Source: Pogona vitticeps
Lineage: Eukaryota; Chordata; Lepidosauria; Squamata; Agamidae
Assembly: GCF_051106095.1 (NCBI RefSeq)
Contig: NC_135787.1
Coordinates: 157,116,001 to 157,180,000, forward strand
Direction of reading: 5' to 3'
DNA: 64,000 bases
Part shown: positions 11,901 through 24,578 of the stretch, one piece after another
How positions within the stretch are numbered: position 1 is the first letter of the stretch
Layout of the letters: every line of letters begins with the position of its first letter
Translations under genes and position numbers: made by a program
The notes under the pieces: generated by a model
Told to the model about the DNA's origin: nothing
The model's database searches: none
Seen by the model: only the letters and a program-made list of their open reading frames with translations

Positions 11901-14754
11901 GAGACAGCATCTTAAAAAACAGAGACATCACCTTGCCGACAAAGGTCCGCATAGTCAAAGCTATCGTTTTTCCAGTAGTGATGTACAGAAGTGAGAGATG
12001 GACCATAAAGAAGGCTGATCCGCGAAGAATTGATGCTTTTGAATTGTGTTGCTGGAAGAGGCTCTTGAGAGTCCCCTGGACTGCCTGCAGAACAAACCTA
12101 TCCATTCTGAAGGAAATCAACCCTGAGTGTTCACTGGAAGGAAGATCCTGAATGTGAGGCTCCAATACTTTGGCCATCTTATGAGAAGAGAAGACTCCCT
12201 GGAAAAGACCTTGATGTTGGGAAAGTGTGAAGGCAGGAAGAGAAGGGGATGACAGAGGATGAGATGGTTGGACACTGTCATCGAAGCAACCAAGATGAAT
12301 TTGACACAACTACAGGACGCAGTGGAAGATAGCAGGGCCTGGCGTGCTGTGGTCCATGGGGTCACGAAGAGTTGGACACTACTTAACGACTAAACAACAA
12401 CAAAAAATAAATGTACATAATTTCAGCTTGCTCTCGTATTTCCGTTAGCAGTTCTTTTTTTAAATTTGGATTTATTTGTTTGTTTAATTTATTCACTTAT
12501 ATGAATATATACTTACATGTATATGTTTTGTGGACAGGTCAGAAAAAAAATGGAATTTTTAAAAATTAAAGCAATCAAAGCTAAATAATAGTTAAGAAAA
12601 AGATTTTAAGCAGAGAATCTCATAGACTATAAGTTATTACAAAGACTTGGGAGAATGAAAAGTACTGAACATATAATAAATACCTAGGATTTCTTTCTTT
12701 TGGCACCTTCATTTTCTTTGCTTTTTCTTTTTTGTTTGGATCAACTTGTATTTTTCAATGAACTGGTAAACCAGGCTATCAGGATGACATCGCAGCCTTA
12801 AAGTAGTAAAATAAATTTACATTGACAAGAAAGTAACTGCTGATAAGAAAGCAGTGCTGCATATATTTCAGTTTGTCCTAAAAGATGTCCTGCCAGCATG
12901 GCTTCAGGATTTCCAGAAATATTTCATCTGTAGCCAGTATGATGATGAAACCTTGGAGGGTTTACGTACATTAATCTATCATTTTCCTGACCTGTTTTCC
13001 TCAGTGCCAGACTGAGACCAGTTTTAGAGTACATTATAATTTGGTTTTTCTTTTTTGTGTGTTTGTATTTTCTACAGGTTGTATTCCATTTTTTTTATTT
13101 GATTTTTATGTATAATTTATCATTTGAAAGGTTTTGTGTTTCTTCAGGGGGGAAAAGTGTCTATTTTTTTAAAAAAATAAATCCATAAAGAAATATAATA
13201 ACCAAACAAATGAAAAGCTAAACAAATTCACATGGAGGTGCAGTGGAACCTCTACTTACGAACATCCCTACCTACGAACATTTCAATTTATGATTAGCTC
13301 CATTCGCAGAAATTTGCTTCTACACTTGCGAACAGAACAAAGTGGGGAAGGTGGGAAATTTGAACTTTCAGTTAACTGTTGGGAAGCAAAGAGGCTGCTT
13401 GTCTGCTACCTCGCTTGCCCCAGTGGTTAGAGAGTGTGGCTATGGAAAGAGACTTCATACTGCCTGGTACTGTACAGTACTGACTGTATTTTGGTTTTTT
13501 TTTTAAATTTTGGATTTTTTGATTTTTGACTTTTATAAAACAGAGAGACTGCCTGTTCTGGGTGAGTACAGTGTATTTACTGTACTGTACAGGGTTTTTT
13601 GCAGCTTGGTGGGGGGCTAGGGCTAGGTGGGGGGTTATGTTTCTGTGCTCTGATGGATCTTGCAGTGTAGATTTTAGTTTTAAAATGTGTGTTGTTAAAA
13701 TGTGGCTCTAAAGTCTGTTTTAAAATCAGAAAATATTCTGTGAAGGGCTGTGGCAGTTGTAGATGCAGCCAGCCAACCAGCCAGACTTTAAAATGGAGTT
13801 TAGACTCAAGTCTCTACCCCCCCCATGCGCTCTTTTTGTGATGAGGAGTTCTGTGCTGAAATAATGCTTGCTGGATTCTGTGGCTTTTTAAAAGGTATTC
13901 TGTTTAGAAGATGTATAATTTACAAAGTAACAGGTTCAACTTATATGATTCGAAAATCCAATTGCTACTGAAGAATATGTGTTTAAATGCTGTCATAAGG
14001 TGAGTTTGTATTACTGTCTTTTTGCAGCTTGATAAGAAGAGCTTACATGGAGATCGCATTGCAATATTTCTTTCTAATTACAAACAAGGAAGAGTTCCTA
14101 ACCTCAAGCACACTGAAGGGAAGAATATTTAAACCAAGGGTATGTACAAGTTTCATGAATAAAGAATATGATCACACAGTAACTTTAGTGCTAAGAAAGA
14201 AATTCAGGAAGCAGTGCTCTTATCTAGCTTACTTCTACCTGGCCTAGGAAGACAGAGTCCTGACAGACTCTTGCTGAAATCATGTTGTACAGCTCTGTGT
14301 GAGTAATGGGAATTTCATCATCATCATTGGCAAATTGCTGCTGATTTTAAGGCTAATTGTTGCTGGTTAAAGGCGATTTCAGAGTGCAGGTGACTTGTAT
14401 ATAATACGGTGAATTCTTGTATACCCAAAAATCACAAAAAGAAGCCTTTAATCATGATAATTTGCCACTGTTGTGCACATGGAGCAGCAGAACAGGATTT
14501 TACAAAAACACTAGGGGCAGTTGATGCTGGTGCTGAAGGTGCCTACAGGCCATGGCGGTGAAATCTTTTTCAGTGTCTGTCGTTGGGTCAGCATTTAGCT
14601 TTGGAAAGAAATATATTATTTTAGCTTTTATTTGGATCTCTCTCACACACTCTTATTATTTTTCTACTATATTTCTTTTTTGTGAACTGCTATAGAATGG
14701 CATGTTTATTGTGAGATATTTAGCCTATTCATGACTCTTTTTATCGATGTGCAG

Positions 14755-14813
<59 letters not shown>

Positions 14814-16417
14814 CAGTTTAGGAACCTGAAACTTTCTAATATTGCTTTAAACATTACTTTGAATGCTACTTTGAACATGGTTTCATCATAGAAAAGTAGG
14901 ACACAGATTCACTGATGAGGACACTTCTGTGATGCTCCTATTGATTCCTGCAATACACAAATTGTTGTGTGCAGTAGAACCATGTTATCCGTGGGGGGAT
15001 TGGTTCCAAGCTCCTCCCCCCATGGATGCCAAAAAATGAAGAAGTATTGAATGCGATGTATCACATGGTCTCTGGCTCCCTCTAGTGGACAGCTTTGCTA
15101 AATACACCGTGGAAATGCATTTGTATTTCTGGGTTTCTTTTATTTAGTATTTTCAGGCAGCAGGTAAGTGAATCAGCGGATACTGATCCTACAGATGGGG
15201 GGCCTAGTATATAATGTAGAAATTAGATCTCCTGAATCATCATGACCATATGCCAACAAAGCTCTCATGTAGGCTTAGTAACTCTTTAAAAGGAAGAATT
15301 GAAATTCTGTTGCCTTATTTAAAGATTCGTGCCCAATTTAATACTGTTACGATTTAATGGTTGAATATCTAAGGAATTAAACTAGGGAGGACTATTGTAA
15401 TTCATGGACACTAAAGAATGTGTTCAATAATGGATCCAGATTAATTGAGAGTGGTCCCTAGAGCTGTATGAATAAGAATGGGTTTGAATATCCTGTCACT
15501 CATTTTCATTCCATGAAGCTAATGGTGATATACTACAGAAACATAAAGTAGTGTAACACTTCTGTGTGGCTTGTGCAGATACTTGGAATGAAAGGGCCCC
15601 TTGTTCTATTTTCAAGATGGGGAATGTATGGCCTTCCATCTGTTGTTTTACTGCTCTTCCACACAGCTCAAGCTGGCATAGTCACTGGGGAAAAGGGATG
15701 AGAGCTGAGGCCCAGAAATAGGTTGAAGGCTATGTGTTCTCCATCTCTGATCTACTTGCTTGCCTGTTTCTGAAATTTATTGCAAATTTATTGCAACATA
15801 AAAGCTACTAGCTCCAACATAAGTAAAAAAATGGGTGTCCCCTCCAAATTAAATAATTATAGAATTGATAGCAGGTTGTGTGATGTAAAAATTGTGTGGT
15901 GCTTTTCCATTGCTTGCTTACAATTTCTTGCTAATGTGAATCTTTTTTTTCCTTTAAATTTAGCCTGCCAGTAGACACCGTGTTAGTTCTGAAGAAATTA
16001 CAGCACTGGAAATGTACAGAGTGCAGGCCTGGATTGCAGTGCGGGCTGCTGCACAGGTTTGTGGGGTTTTTGTTAATTAATGCATCTTTATATTCTTGTT
16101 GTATCTTTGTTTCATCATTATAACTATTGACCTCTGTTTAAAAAAAATCAAGCATTTTATACTTTATATTATGAAAAAGAGATTGAAAAGGCCCTGTTCT
16201 GTGCAGCAGTTGGGGGATATGCAACTGGATCTCACATATTGAGAATGAAAGGAGGTGGTCCTTCATGTAGTGCTGTAAGAACTGGTGGCTTAAATTAGTA
16301 GGGAACGAGTGGAGATTGAGCCATACTAGATCACTACAATCTAATTTGAGAATAATTCACTTCAGTCTGTAATTACAATCTTAGAAATTGTTTTGGAAAC
16401 AACAGGAAATGGGAAAT

Positions 16418-16460
<43 letters not shown>

Positions 16461-19400
16461 TTGTATTTATACCCCGCCTATCTAGTCATTTCGACCACTC
16501 TAGGCGGCTAGAAATGTAGAAGTGGATTCTAAGTTTCTTTGTTTTATTTATTTCCTAAATCACAAAGTGGTGAATTCTTCTCTTCTATCCCACTTGAGCT
16601 TCACAACAATCCTTTTAGGTAGTCCAGGATGAGAGCATATGACTGGCCAAAGCCCTCATCTCAATGCCTCAGCCATACACTATACTGATTCTTGTCACTT
16701 GGTTTGTATTGTGGTATCCAGAGTGCCATAAAGCTGGTGATGGAAGTAGTGCTAATGGTCTATGTTAGTAGATTAAAAAAATGTATAAGCCTGAACTCCA
16801 GGGTTTTATGCACATATAAATTGACCTAGATTATTAAAGGCAATAGAAAGTATGCATAAAACTCCTGTAGTTACACTGTTCTACAATAACTGAAGTATAT
16901 ACTGTCATGTATCTTACATTTATCACATGTGCAATGCATGCAATTATGGCTGTTTTAATTTGCTTTTAAATTGCTTGCGGAATAATTAACATCACAAATT
17001 GTGATATATCAGAAGAGCATTGAACATTTTTACAGTCATACAATATACGGGGGCATAAGTGGCTCATGTCTGGGGGGGATTTTTGTGTGAAATACTCGCC
17101 ACTCAATCCATGAACCATTCTTAATTTTTTGGTTGGGTTTGAGTTTTGTTCCTAGTTTTGTGATTTCAAGTTTTTAAAAGAGTGCATGCTATAGTGAGCT
17201 TGATCTGATTAAATACATCTTAATTCCAGGTCAGTGAAAGTATTCTGGCTTCTCAACAGTTAACTGGAAAGAAGGCTGTTAAATTATATCATGTGAGACA
17301 CAGAATACTACAAAACAAGCCAGAATTTGCTCTTCTGGACCTCAGTTCTTCCTACAAGGATTTTTTATGTGGTATTTGCATATTACTATTTTAGCTGTTA
17401 TTTGCTTCTTACTATTATTGGATAGGAAAATTAATCTGTGCATGGCTACCCCCCTAAAGTGACTGAAAAAAGTTATGCAAGGATGACAGAAGATAGTTCC
17501 TCTTGTTCCTTAGTGAATGTAGGAAAGTCTCTCCTACTGTCTTCAAGAAGCAAAATGTAATTTAAATAATCCTCTTTGTACCACATTCCTCTCAGATATC
17601 AGTTAAAATGTTCTGTGAGAACCTTCTTGATTGAAATAGTCCAACTAACACACTTGTTATCTATAAATAATTATTGCCAAATGGCATAGGGAAAAGGCAA
17701 ATGTGCTTCTAATACCAAATTTTGCAGGTGGTTGCCCATAATACAAGGACCATTATATTTCAGTAATACAGAACACTTGACGTGGATAGGGAAATGAAAC
17801 AGTAAGTAGATTGCATAAGAAATGGAACTGTGCTGCCAAATGAAGAATTCTCAAATAGATTATGGTTTGTATAGTGAAACTGTATAAATACTAGCTGATT
17901 TTTTAAATAAAAGTTATAAATATCTATTACAGTGGTGCTTTACTTGATGACGATAATCCGTTCCAGCAAAATCACTATACAATGAAATCGTCGTCAAGCG
18001 AAAGTAAAAAACCCATGAGAATGCATTAAAAACGGTTAATGCGTTCTAATGGGTGAAATACCTCATCGTCCAGCGAAGATCCTTCATAGGGCAGCCATTT
18101 TCCGGTGCCTGTTAAGCTAGGAATCCATCCTAAACACAACGGGGAGCCATTTTGCACAGCAGGCGGGCATTTTGAAACCCGACGATCTAAAAAGAGCTGA
18201 TCGTCGGGTTTCAAAACGCCCGCCTGCTGTGCAAAATGGCTGTGCAAAACCCGACGATCAGCTGTTTTTAGATCGTCGTAATGTGAAGAATTGGTTCCCG
18301 AAGCAGAAAACCGATCATCATGAAGCGAAAATCGCCCTTTGAAACAACATTTTGCGATCCCAAAAGCGATCCCAAAAAACCCATCGTAAAGCAGATTTGT
18401 CATGGAGCAGGGTAATCGTCAAGTGGGGCACCACTGTATACCTTGCATATGTATTAAATACAGGTTTCAGTTTTGCACACTGCAAACATGACACTTGTAC
18501 TCGCAGAGAGAAATAATCAGAGGACCCTGAATGTCATATACTGTATAAAAAACTGAGACCCCAGAGAGTGAACTACTAGGGAGATCTAAAAGGAGCTTGA
18601 AGGAGAAGGTCCCGAATAAAGCTTTAGGTTTCTGGGTATAGTTATATATTAGTGCAGTTTCCCAGCATCTTTTAAGGCAGACAAGGCAAAGGAAAGAGCA
18701 GTCATAAGCAAACAAAAGAAAGTGAAAAGGTAAGAGGGATTATGGAGGGAAAAGACACTTTATTGACAGTGACCTGAAAAGTGTGTGTGATGTTTGTCTT
18801 TGTGCCTGAGAACAACACAGCATACAGATGCAGCAGGTGCAAACTGGTAGCACAGTTGGAAGGGGAAAAAATTGAAAAAAACAGGAGCAGAGTGGCCACG
18901 CTTAAATCTATAAGAGAAGATGAAGAGACTACATGGACAGAACTCTTGTGCAACAGCAGCCAAGGGAGTCATTAGAAGTGGAAGAGTAGCAAGAGAAAAC
19001 AGGAGGAGAATGACACTCTTCACAGGTGAAATCACAAAAACACTTTCAGATTTCTGGAGAGGTGTCTGGCAGACTGCATGCAGAGGAAGACATACAGGAG
19101 ACCCCTCAGGAGGACATGATTGAGGCTGAAGCTGAGGCAAGCAGAGTCACTGAACCCACACCTTCCAAAAATAAGAAGAGAAGAGTAGTTGTACTAGGAG
19201 ACTTCCTACTGTGTGGGATTGAAACTGAAATATGCTGAGAAGTATGCTGTCTCCCTGGAGTGTGATGGAAGGATTGCTCTTGCTCATAAATCCCACAAAT
19301 GCATAGCCCTTTCTTTTGGGGCCATGGGCTTACCCTGGAAGATGGACTGCTGCCAAGGGATGGATTGTACCTCACTATTATTTTCTTGAAATCATAGAGG

Positions 19401-22400
19401 ATAGGTGAAGTGCTGGATGATTGGAGAATGGCTAATGTTTTTCCTATCTTCAAAAAGGGCAAAAAGGAGGAGCCTGTAGTCACTTAGCCTTGGCAATACT
19501 TTACATGTTGAATTCTTAATAAAGGACAGTATACAGGAGGGAGTTTGCTATTACTTTCAGGACATCAAATGGGCAGGACATCAAGTAGACTGATTTGCAT
19601 GTTCTTATGAAGCATGTAACAGCAATATTGGTTAAAAGGGAGGGCTTTGTAGTGGCTACTGATGCCATATTAGGTGTGTATGTGTGGAGAAGAAAGAAAG
19701 GGAAAGAGACTGAGAGATGAAACACAAATAAACATGTACATGAACACCCACAGATAAACAAAGGATGTTTCTGTCCTAGTGAAACAAGCACAACACACCT
19801 CACCTATTAAATGAACTCAAACACGCTTGTCAGCATGTTATTCCAAAAAAGAAGATAACAAACAATTATGCTGTGGGAGTAGGGGATAAATCTAGTACCT
19901 TTATTGGGTTGGAATGCTTTATGGTTTGTCTGTATAAAAATTAGACTGAATTGGCTACAGAGTAGGTTTTTTTTAATTTGGTCAAATTAGTGTAGATAAA
20001 TCCTTCCTTAAATCTCATCTTCTCTTTTGAAGAGTCTCCTAAACTCCTTGCCAGTTTATAATCCAATCTATATGCATACGTATTTATTCAATGCCATTTT
20101 TCCTTTCTCAAATTGTATGCACATTGCCATATTTGGGCAAAGATTGTTCTCCTTGCCTACTATTTTCATTCCTTTCTTCATTCAACCAGTTAGTCCTCAG
20201 AAAGAATGAACCTAGTATAGCTCAAAGTGTCTGGACTGAACTCTTTAAGTACAATTAGCCGAGTTTCATGCCCTTTATTTAACTTCAAGACTAATACTTG
20301 GTGACATGGTATTTCTGCAGTTTACTGAGAGCTAGAATGATGTTGAAAATGCTTTTTAATTCCAGATGGATATGAAGTTAGATATAAAGTTTCCGTGATG
20401 CCTTCTGCACAACAAGAAAGATCAGAAAGTGATGGAACTGAAAGTGTTTCTTCTGATGAAAGCCAGGGAAAATTGAAGATACCTTGGGTCCATGTAATTC
20501 GGTACAATACTTACTTAACCAGACTCTTGAACATGAGCCCCCTGGTTGGTAAGAAATATTTCTCTTGTGGAGGGCTAATGTCTCTTGGATCAATTATGCT
20601 ATGTTGAGATGATTATTTACCTGCAACAATGAAAACAACTAGTGCCAATAACTTGATCATTTTATAAAATCAATGATAAGAAGATAGTTTAGCCCCCCCT
20701 TCTCTTTTCTCTCTCTCTCTCTCTGTACATGCATGTGTGCATCCTGATTTCCTTCATAAGAGAAACTGTACTTTTTTTAAAGAAGTGGATTTACTCCTTC
20801 ATTTTCACATTTTTAAAAAAGCAATACCTTGTAAAATTGTTCTTCCAGAAAAATAGTCTTGCCACTAGGGAGACAAACAGATTAATTGTCAGAGTTTAAT
20901 TGTTTTTGTACCTTCCATGGTGTGATCCAATATATAAAAATAGTCACACAAAAATGTATACATATCTAATTTAAATGTCTGGAGCTTTGATTCCAGCTTG
21001 AAGAGCTATACAAAATTGTTTTACTAGAGACTTGACAGGAGAATATGAATTGTAGAATTGAAATTAATCCCAAGTATCATTTAGTCCACTCCAGTATAAG
21101 AATCCACAGCTAATGCATCCACCAAAGGAGCGTTTGTCAGTTCCAGTAAGTCTGGTCCACTGTTGAACAGGACAGGGTTGTTCTTCTTCTAAATGTTTAT
21201 GAAGGACGGTGGAGTGATAGCAACTCCCTGAAAGGCCATACACTTTGCGTACAAAGGTCCTAGGTTCAAGTCCCGAGCACCTCCAAACAATACTGCCAAG
21301 GACCCCATCTGAAACACTAGGGAGTCCATTGCTACAGCAATATTAGGAACAGCATACATACTGTGCCGATATTTAACAGATACTTAGATTTTTGGTTAAA
21401 ACTCTTACCTGTCATTGTTTTTATAGTTTTGATTGTGCCTGGTGTTTTTGATTAATCACCACCACCATCATCTTAGAACTGCATAACTGGAAGGGATGAC
21501 CCTATGTATCATCAACGTCAGGTCTTGTCAGAGAGGCCCAGTGGAGCATCAAACTCCCAACCTCTGGGTCCGCAGCTGGATACCTAAACCACTGAGCTAT
21601 CCAGCTGTCTCTATGATGCTTCTGTATATTATGGATCTTTCCCTGTTTAAAAGACTGAAATAGAAATAATGAAACATCATATTTTCCCACAGCTGTTCCA
21701 AAAGCAGGTGAGGGCTTATTTGTTAAAGAAGATATATTGTTCACGTCAGTATTCGACACAACAATTACCCTGCGCTTAGCAGAACTACATTCTTTCTTGA
21801 AAAACTATTTGCCTGTATATTCAGGCTGCTGCCTTCAGGAGCCTCCAAAACAACTGTATGATTTTGAAAAGCCTTGCTATAGTATGACTGTTCTTGAGAA
21901 GGTAATGTAATATTTAAATGTTACTTAAAAATTTTAATGTGCATTTCCCCCCAGCATTTATACCTTGCCTTTCTACAAAAAGAGATGCCAAAATGAAATA
22001 ATGTACAATAGCAGCTATTATACATCAATAAAATAACAGGAATCTTAAAAAGATGAAAAATGCAATAAAGCATAAAACAGCAAGGATGGCATCCCATAAA
22101 GGTTTGCATGTTCAGTATTAGTGCCACATAGACTTCCCTTGGCAAGCTGTTTCAGACTCCACCTAACATATTTCTGCTGGCATGGCTGGGGAAACTGGGA
22201 AAAGCCAGTTTCTTTTTAGAAGATAAAAATACTGTTGGGTAGGTTGACGTTTCCTAATATATTCTGTCCTAAGCCATGTAAGACTTCAAAGGCCACAATG
22301 ATCCCCTTGGATTGAACCCAGAAATGACTTGGCAATCAGTAAAGGCATATCATAAAGTTGATATAATCTGATTGACAGCTCCAATTTAGAAATCAGATAG

Positions 22401-24541
22401 TCACATTTTGAATCTGTTGCATCATCAGAGTGGGGGATAATTCTCTAAGGAGAGGAATTCATCTAAGCCACCATTTCCCATCCCACCCCAGTGAGAGTAA
22501 GGTAATTCTTATTGATTGCTCGAAGAATTACAGCCAACCAAATATCTTAGGTTTACAATCTTAACAGTTATTATATGGGCATTATCTATCCATGAATGTA
22601 GAAACCTGTGTTTCTAGAAATTTGCATTTCATATCTATATATCTAAATGTAGAAGTAAATTTGTGATTATTTTATGTCTATAATTTATAATTAAACTTGT
22701 TTTTCCTTATTACAAATAAATTTTAAAGAAATGTTTTTTGAATAGATGAGCTGATTGCAAAATCATGTCTATATATCTGCACAATATTGGCATAGAATGT
22801 AACTGTAAAATGTAGAGGTAGCAGTGCAGACCAATGAACAAAACCAAATATCCAAATTCCAGATCAAAGTGGTACCTTTATTAGGCCAACTTTTTAAAAA
22901 AGGTACAGAATTGTGTGCAGAATCGGTGTTGAATTCCTCATCAAGCACAGTATTACAAAAAAGCAAGGTGGGGATGGAAGAGGAAAGTATAGATGAAGAA
23001 GAGCAAAATTAGACCATATCTTAAAGTCCCCATTCTGTCACCTTTGTAATGGAATTGGGGGTGGGAGGGTAGGATTCTGTCCTATACAGTGGCTCCTATC
23101 TCTTCACTATGTACATTTTCCTAGTACAGTTTGATATTAAAGACTCTTACTGTGGACCAATCAAATGACTATTTGATTGTAGACCTTTGAGAGTAGACCT
23201 TTGGTCTAGATGGGCGGGATAGAAATAAAAACAAACAAACAAACAAACAAACAAACAAACATGGTCTTGTCGAAGGCGACGTTTCATTTTCAATAAATTA
23301 AGGTCATAGATTTAACTGTCAAGTGGAGCTGCTAAAAAGTGTTATCTAGGTTAGGAGCACAGAACATGTGGCTCCAGATATTATTGAAAGGCTATAAATG
23401 TAGAAAAGTTTGTAATTTAATTAGAAACACAAAATCACAATAAATTATACACATAATATGTATATAAAACATATTCACACCCGGTCATAACAAATGCAGT
23501 ACATAATGTGTAAAATCCTATACTGTAGTGCATCTTTGTGTAGTGTAATCTCGATTGGTTGCTGGAACATTAAATGTAAGGTACAGTAACTGAAAGCTTC
23601 CCATTAGGAACCTCCTTTAAGGTTCTAAACCTCCTGCAGCAGCTCCCTTTTGCCTTGGGGATGCTTTGGGAGCCTAAGGATGGGGGTTGGGGTGGGGGAG
23701 CCTCTAGTAGTAAAAAGTCACTGCCAGATTGCCAACAGTAGTCCCAACCCTGGTGGTGGAGATCCTAATTTAGATTAGGATCACTACCACCAGCATGCAC
23801 CTAATTTAGATTTAATTAATCAGGCATGCTCCTTGATAGAATTCTCCATGCAGAGTTCACACAAACACAAAAGTCAGCTGCTGCTGGGCGTAGCACATTA
23901 CGAGTTGAACCTCCCATGACTCTCCCATATTGGCTATAAAACTCTACCAGTTGTTCCAGTCCAGTGCTTGTAATCTGTCTCTTATCTTTATGGCTGGGCT
24001 ACTAGCCCTGGGCCTCAATCTAACTCAAGGAACTGCAGTATGCTCCAGGTCTTAAACCCTTTGTTCTAGATTTGCGCCAGTCAGAGTTGCGTTTTTGCTT
24101 TGCGTGTGAACTAAGGCCAGGGATGACGGAATCTCTAAGGAAGCAAAATAAAATATTTGAGAGGGATTCAAATAGCTGATAAGGATGGATAGGAAAAGTA
24201 CCTTGAATATATTACTTGAACACACTATATCATAGTGTATTATATTATGATGAACTATTTAATAATAATTTTATGTTTCATTATTTATATTTTTAGCAGC
24301 AAGACACACCTGCAGAGTCTCCAAGAACATCATTAGGGGGAATAACCTCTAGTATTACTTGCAGTTCTGAGATAAACTTATATGCAGAAAACAAGGCGAC
24401 CAGTACTCCCATCAGGGAACTTTGTGTGCAGTGGTACCTTCCATCTTTGGAAGAATCATCAGAAGAAGGAGAGACTAGGGTATGAAAATGAAATTGGTGT
24501 TTTCCTTTACCATAAAGCATGTTTACAAAGAATACTGGCCG

Positions 24542-24578
<37 letters not shown>

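Larger units (their letters stand above)
8679..12407 (+). mobile_element. BovB LINE, near full-length, with nested insertion and RT deletion
   Basis: This copy has the BovB 5' end (8679 onward), a 5' UTR and the apurinic-type endonuclease of ORF2. The endonuclease reads NVRSMNLGKLDVVKQEM (9080), ILGVSELKWMGMGKF (9150), NGVALIVNKR (9247) and GEWNTKVGSQ (9478). It then breaks off at 9641, where a 1016-bp element is inserted, and resumes at 10658. A second break near 11505 is a deletion of about 510 bp relative to the copy at 570-2331. It removes the FIDFAKPFDCVDH palm motif. The rest runs to the normal 3' tail. A target-site duplication TAAATGTAYAT lies at 8668-8678 and 12408-12418. Confidence 0.93.

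Noticed and set aside
11617-12309. 230-codon open frame on the - strand
   Set aside because: Antisense of the plus-strand BovB reverse transcriptase and C-terminal region.
18026-18403. 125-codon minus-strand frame
   Set aside because: Lies within the MITE at 17930-18436 and reads its internal inverted repeat.
21461-21608. possible tRNA gene
   Set aside because: A tRNA-like head is present but the body and tail match dispersed SINEs; no cloverleaf is supported.
23229-23261. CRISPR-like or tandem repeat
   Set aside because: A simple (CAAA)n tail of an L2 element without spacers.
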